Positions 62,830-64,000 of a stretch of 64,000 nucleotides of DNA are shown here, piece by piece. The notes beneath the pieces are model-generated. The model was not told the origin of the DNA. It did not search any database and worked only from the letters and a program-made list of their open reading frames with translations. The DNA is taken from the NCBI GenBank assembly GCA_902633185.1, contig CACPFN010000002.1, forward strand, positions 1-64,000, read 5' to 3'. Origin of the DNA: an uncultured Pelagibacteraceae bacterium (GTDB lineage: Bacteria > Pseudomonadota > Alphaproteobacteria > Pelagibacterales > Pelagibacteraceae). Made by a program: the position numbers and the translations under genes. Numbering within the stretch: position 1 is the stretch's first letter; every line of letters begins with the position of its first letter.

Positions 62830-63275
62830 TATTTTTTTTCTTCTTCCTTAGGTGATTCTGCTGGTTTAGCTTCTTCCTTAGGTGCTTCTGCTGGTTTAGC
62901 TTCTTCCTTAGGTGCTTCTGCTGGTTTAGATGCATTTTCTTCTGGTTTCGCTTCTCCACCTTCGTCAGCTTTTTTTCTATCTTTTTTAGGAATTGCTTTT
63001 TGAGGATTGTTTCCTTTTTCGGGCATTGGCATTATATCGTTTTCTCCCAATAACCTTGCAACTCTTGTTGTTGGCTGAGCTCCTTGACCTAACCAATATT
63101 TAATTCGCTCAGAATCAAAGCCAATTCTTTCCTTTTTATCCTTCGGTAATAACGGATTATAAAAACCTAATTTTTCTATAAACCTTCCGTCTCTTGGAAA
63201 TCTACTATCAGCCACAACAATTTTATATACTGGCCTTTTTTTAGTACCTCCCATTGATAGTCTCATTTTTAACAT
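62829..63275 (-). CDS. rpsP: 30S ribosomal protein S16 with repeat-containing tail
   Basis: This 148-residue protein begins [20 protein letters not shown] and has a normal S16 core to about residue 80 ([21 protein letters not shown]). The following ~65 residues are a Lys/Ala/Pro/Glu-rich tail made in part of three copies of a ten-residue unit ([10 protein letters not shown]) encoded by a 30-bp tandem repeat. The first Met of the S16 signature is preceded by M-L-K; the Met at residue 4 is an alternative start. It overlaps trmD by one base. Confidence 0.95.
   Translation of the reverse strand: MLKMRLSMGGTKKRPVYKIVVADSRFPRDGRFIEKLGFYNPLLPKDKKERIGFDSERIKYWLGQGAQPTTRVARLLGENDIMPMPEKGNNPQKAIPKKDRKKADEGGEAKPEENASKPAEAPKEEAKPAEAPKEEAKPAESPKEEEKK
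62841..62930. repeat. Three tandem copies of a 30-bp unit in rpsP
   Basis: Three head-to-tail copies (62841-62870, 62871-62900, 62901-62930) each begin TTCTTCCTTA and end CTGGTTTAG with C or A. They differ at one internal position (GGTGATTCTG in the first, GGTGCTTCTG in the others) and at the last base of the third. The unit is a multiple of three, so it lengthens the S16 tail in frame. Number of copies is likely to vary among strains. Confidence 0.95.
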
Positions 63276-63289
63276 TACTTATATCTCCT

Positions 63290-64000
63290 TTATTTTAATT
63301 GATTAAATAGTTCAGGCGGGATCCCTTTATCCGCCATTCCTTTCATGTTTCCTTTAGACATTTTTTTCATCATTTCTGACATCATCTTAAATTGTTTTAA
63401 CAACTTATTGATAGTGGCAATGTCTGTACCTGAGCCATTAGCAATTCTTTTTTTTCTTGATCCATTTATAATTTTAGGATTTTCTCTTTCTTGCTTTGTC
63501 ATTGATAAAATAACAGCTTCATTTTGAGTTATAATTTTTTCATCTATTCCTGATTGGTCCATTTGTGATTTAATTTTTGAAACTCCAGGGAGAAATGACA
63601 TTATGCCTTCTATTCCACCCATCTTTTTCATTTGACGTAATTGAGAAAGATAATCTTCCATCGAGAATTGACCTTTTTTAAGTTTCTCTTCTGTTTTCTT
63701 TAAATTTTCTTGATCTAAATCTTCTGAAGCTTTTTCAACTAAGGAAACGATATCTCCCATTCCCAAAATTCTATTTGCAATTCGATCAGGATAGAAAACT
63801 TCAAAATTCTCAATTTTTTCTCCAATACCAAGAAACTTTATTGGGACCTCAGCAACATATTTCATACTCAATGCAGCTCCACCTCTTCCATCTCCATCTG
63901 CTCTTGTAAGTATAATGCCGCTCAAATTTACTGTATTTTTAAATTCCTTTGCTACATTAGCAGCAACTTGACCTGTTAGAGAATCTGCTACTAGTATAGT
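63290..64000 (-). CDS. ffh: Signal recognition particle protein Ffh (partial, 5' end outside window)
   Basis: The frame is open to the window edge at 64000, so this is the C-terminal ~236 residues of a protein that should be about 450. The visible part has VADSLTGQVAANVAKEF, GIILTRADGDGRGGAALS (NG-domain GTPase end) and a GIGEK motif. The methionine-rich M domain that binds 4.5S RNA and signal peptides contains RIANGSGTDIATINKLLKQF. It heads the ffh-rpsP-trmD-rplS-leuCDB series with a 14-base gap to rpsP. Confidence 0.96.
   Translation of the reverse strand, partial: TILVADSLTGQVAANVAKEFKNTVNLSGIILTRADGDGRGGAALSMKYVAEVPIKFLGIGEKIENFEVFYPDRIANRILGMGDIVSLVEKASEDLDQENLKKTEEKLKKGQFSMEDYLSQLRQMKKMGGIEGIMSFLPGVSKIKSQMDQSGIDEKIITQNEAVILSMTKQERENPKIINGSRKKRIANGSGTDIATINKLLKQFKMMSEMMKKMSKGNMKGMADKGIPPELFNQLK

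Noticed and set aside
62841..62930. Regular 30-bp repeats resembling a short CRISPR array
   Set aside because: The copies are directly adjacent with no spacers, are in frame with rpsP and encode the S16 tail; no cas genes are present.
62756..62959. 67-codon open frame over the rpsP 3' end and trmD start
   Set aside because: It is an alternative-frame reading of the tandem repeat and overlaps two well-supported genes.

Overview
This window is A+T-rich, tightly packed bacterial chromosome, almost certainly from a streamlined marine alphaproteobacterium of the SAR11 clade (Candidatus Pelagibacter or a close relative). The evidence is as follows. The third-position composition is very low in G+C. 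Genes abut or overlap by 1-35 bases, and the longest gene-free stretch is only about 180 bases. The gene content includes dmdA-dmdB-dmdC (DMSP demethylation), a SAM-II riboswitch before metX, ChvI/ChvG, RegA, and the alphaproteobacterial blocks mdh-sucCDAB-lpd, sdhCDAB, atpHAGDC and ffh-rpsP-trmD-rplS-leuCDB. I see no insertion sequence, prophage, CRISPR array, tRNA or rRNA gene. This is core genome, not an accessory island.

Layout. 1-8124, minus strand: cell-wall sugar recycling (MurU-like nucleotidyltransferase cut by the left edge, AmgK-like kinase), tsaE, ahcY, the ChvG/ChvI two-component system and polA. 8225-9342: the biotin transporter bioY facing the redox regulator regA. 9488-13636, plus: a four-gene polyamine cassette (ornithine-decarboxylase-type enzyme, deoxyhypusine-synthase-like protein, aguB, aguA). 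13637-17111, minus: queuosine-precursor transporter, rpmB, pyrD and class I lysyl-tRNA synthetase. 17198-20752, plus: trkH, an AmpG-type permease and an NlpC/P60 peptidase without a signal peptide. 20754-22722, minus: tyrA and hisC. 22785-31907, plus: SAM-II riboswitch, metX-metW-gloB, then rplU-rpmA-obgE-proB-proA-nadD-rsfS-ctpA-rppH. 31900-38743, minus: ATP synthase F1 genes and priA. 38795-39439: an orphan methyltransferase. 39443-64000, minus: 22 consecutive co-directional genes from ffh to lpd, covering ribosome/SRP functions, leucine synthesis, DMSP demethylation, asd, succinate dehydrogenase, mmsA and the lower TCA cycle.

How it fits together. The right-hand block is a carbon and sulfur hub. 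DmdABC opens DMSP carbon and methyl groups, MmsA feeds C3 semialdehydes to acyl-CoA, and Sdh/Mdh/Suc/Lpd oxidise the products, with ATP synthase close by. AhcY and MetX/MetW handle the methyl cycle. The AmgK/MurU pair, the AmpG-like permease and the cytosolic NlpC/P60 peptidase together look like a minimal peptidoglycan-recycling route.

Most of the window is ordinary core genome. The observations most worth a second look are: (1) SdhC and SdhD both lack the heme-b axial histidines while keeping the quinone-site residues, and SdhD has no histidine at all; (2) a compact SAM-II leader with a strong promoter placed so that transcription begins at the aptamer, a run of nine T in place of the usual Shine-Dalgarno, and a competing downstream pairing; (3) the decarboxylase/DHS-like/AguB/AguA cassette with an inverted repeat in its leader; (4) loss of rimM and rlmH from their usual slots; (5) lysine/alanine/glutamate-rich tails on S16 and L19, the S16 tail built from a 30-bp tandem repeat. 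All functional statements rest on motif reading and remembered family knowledge; no searches were run.
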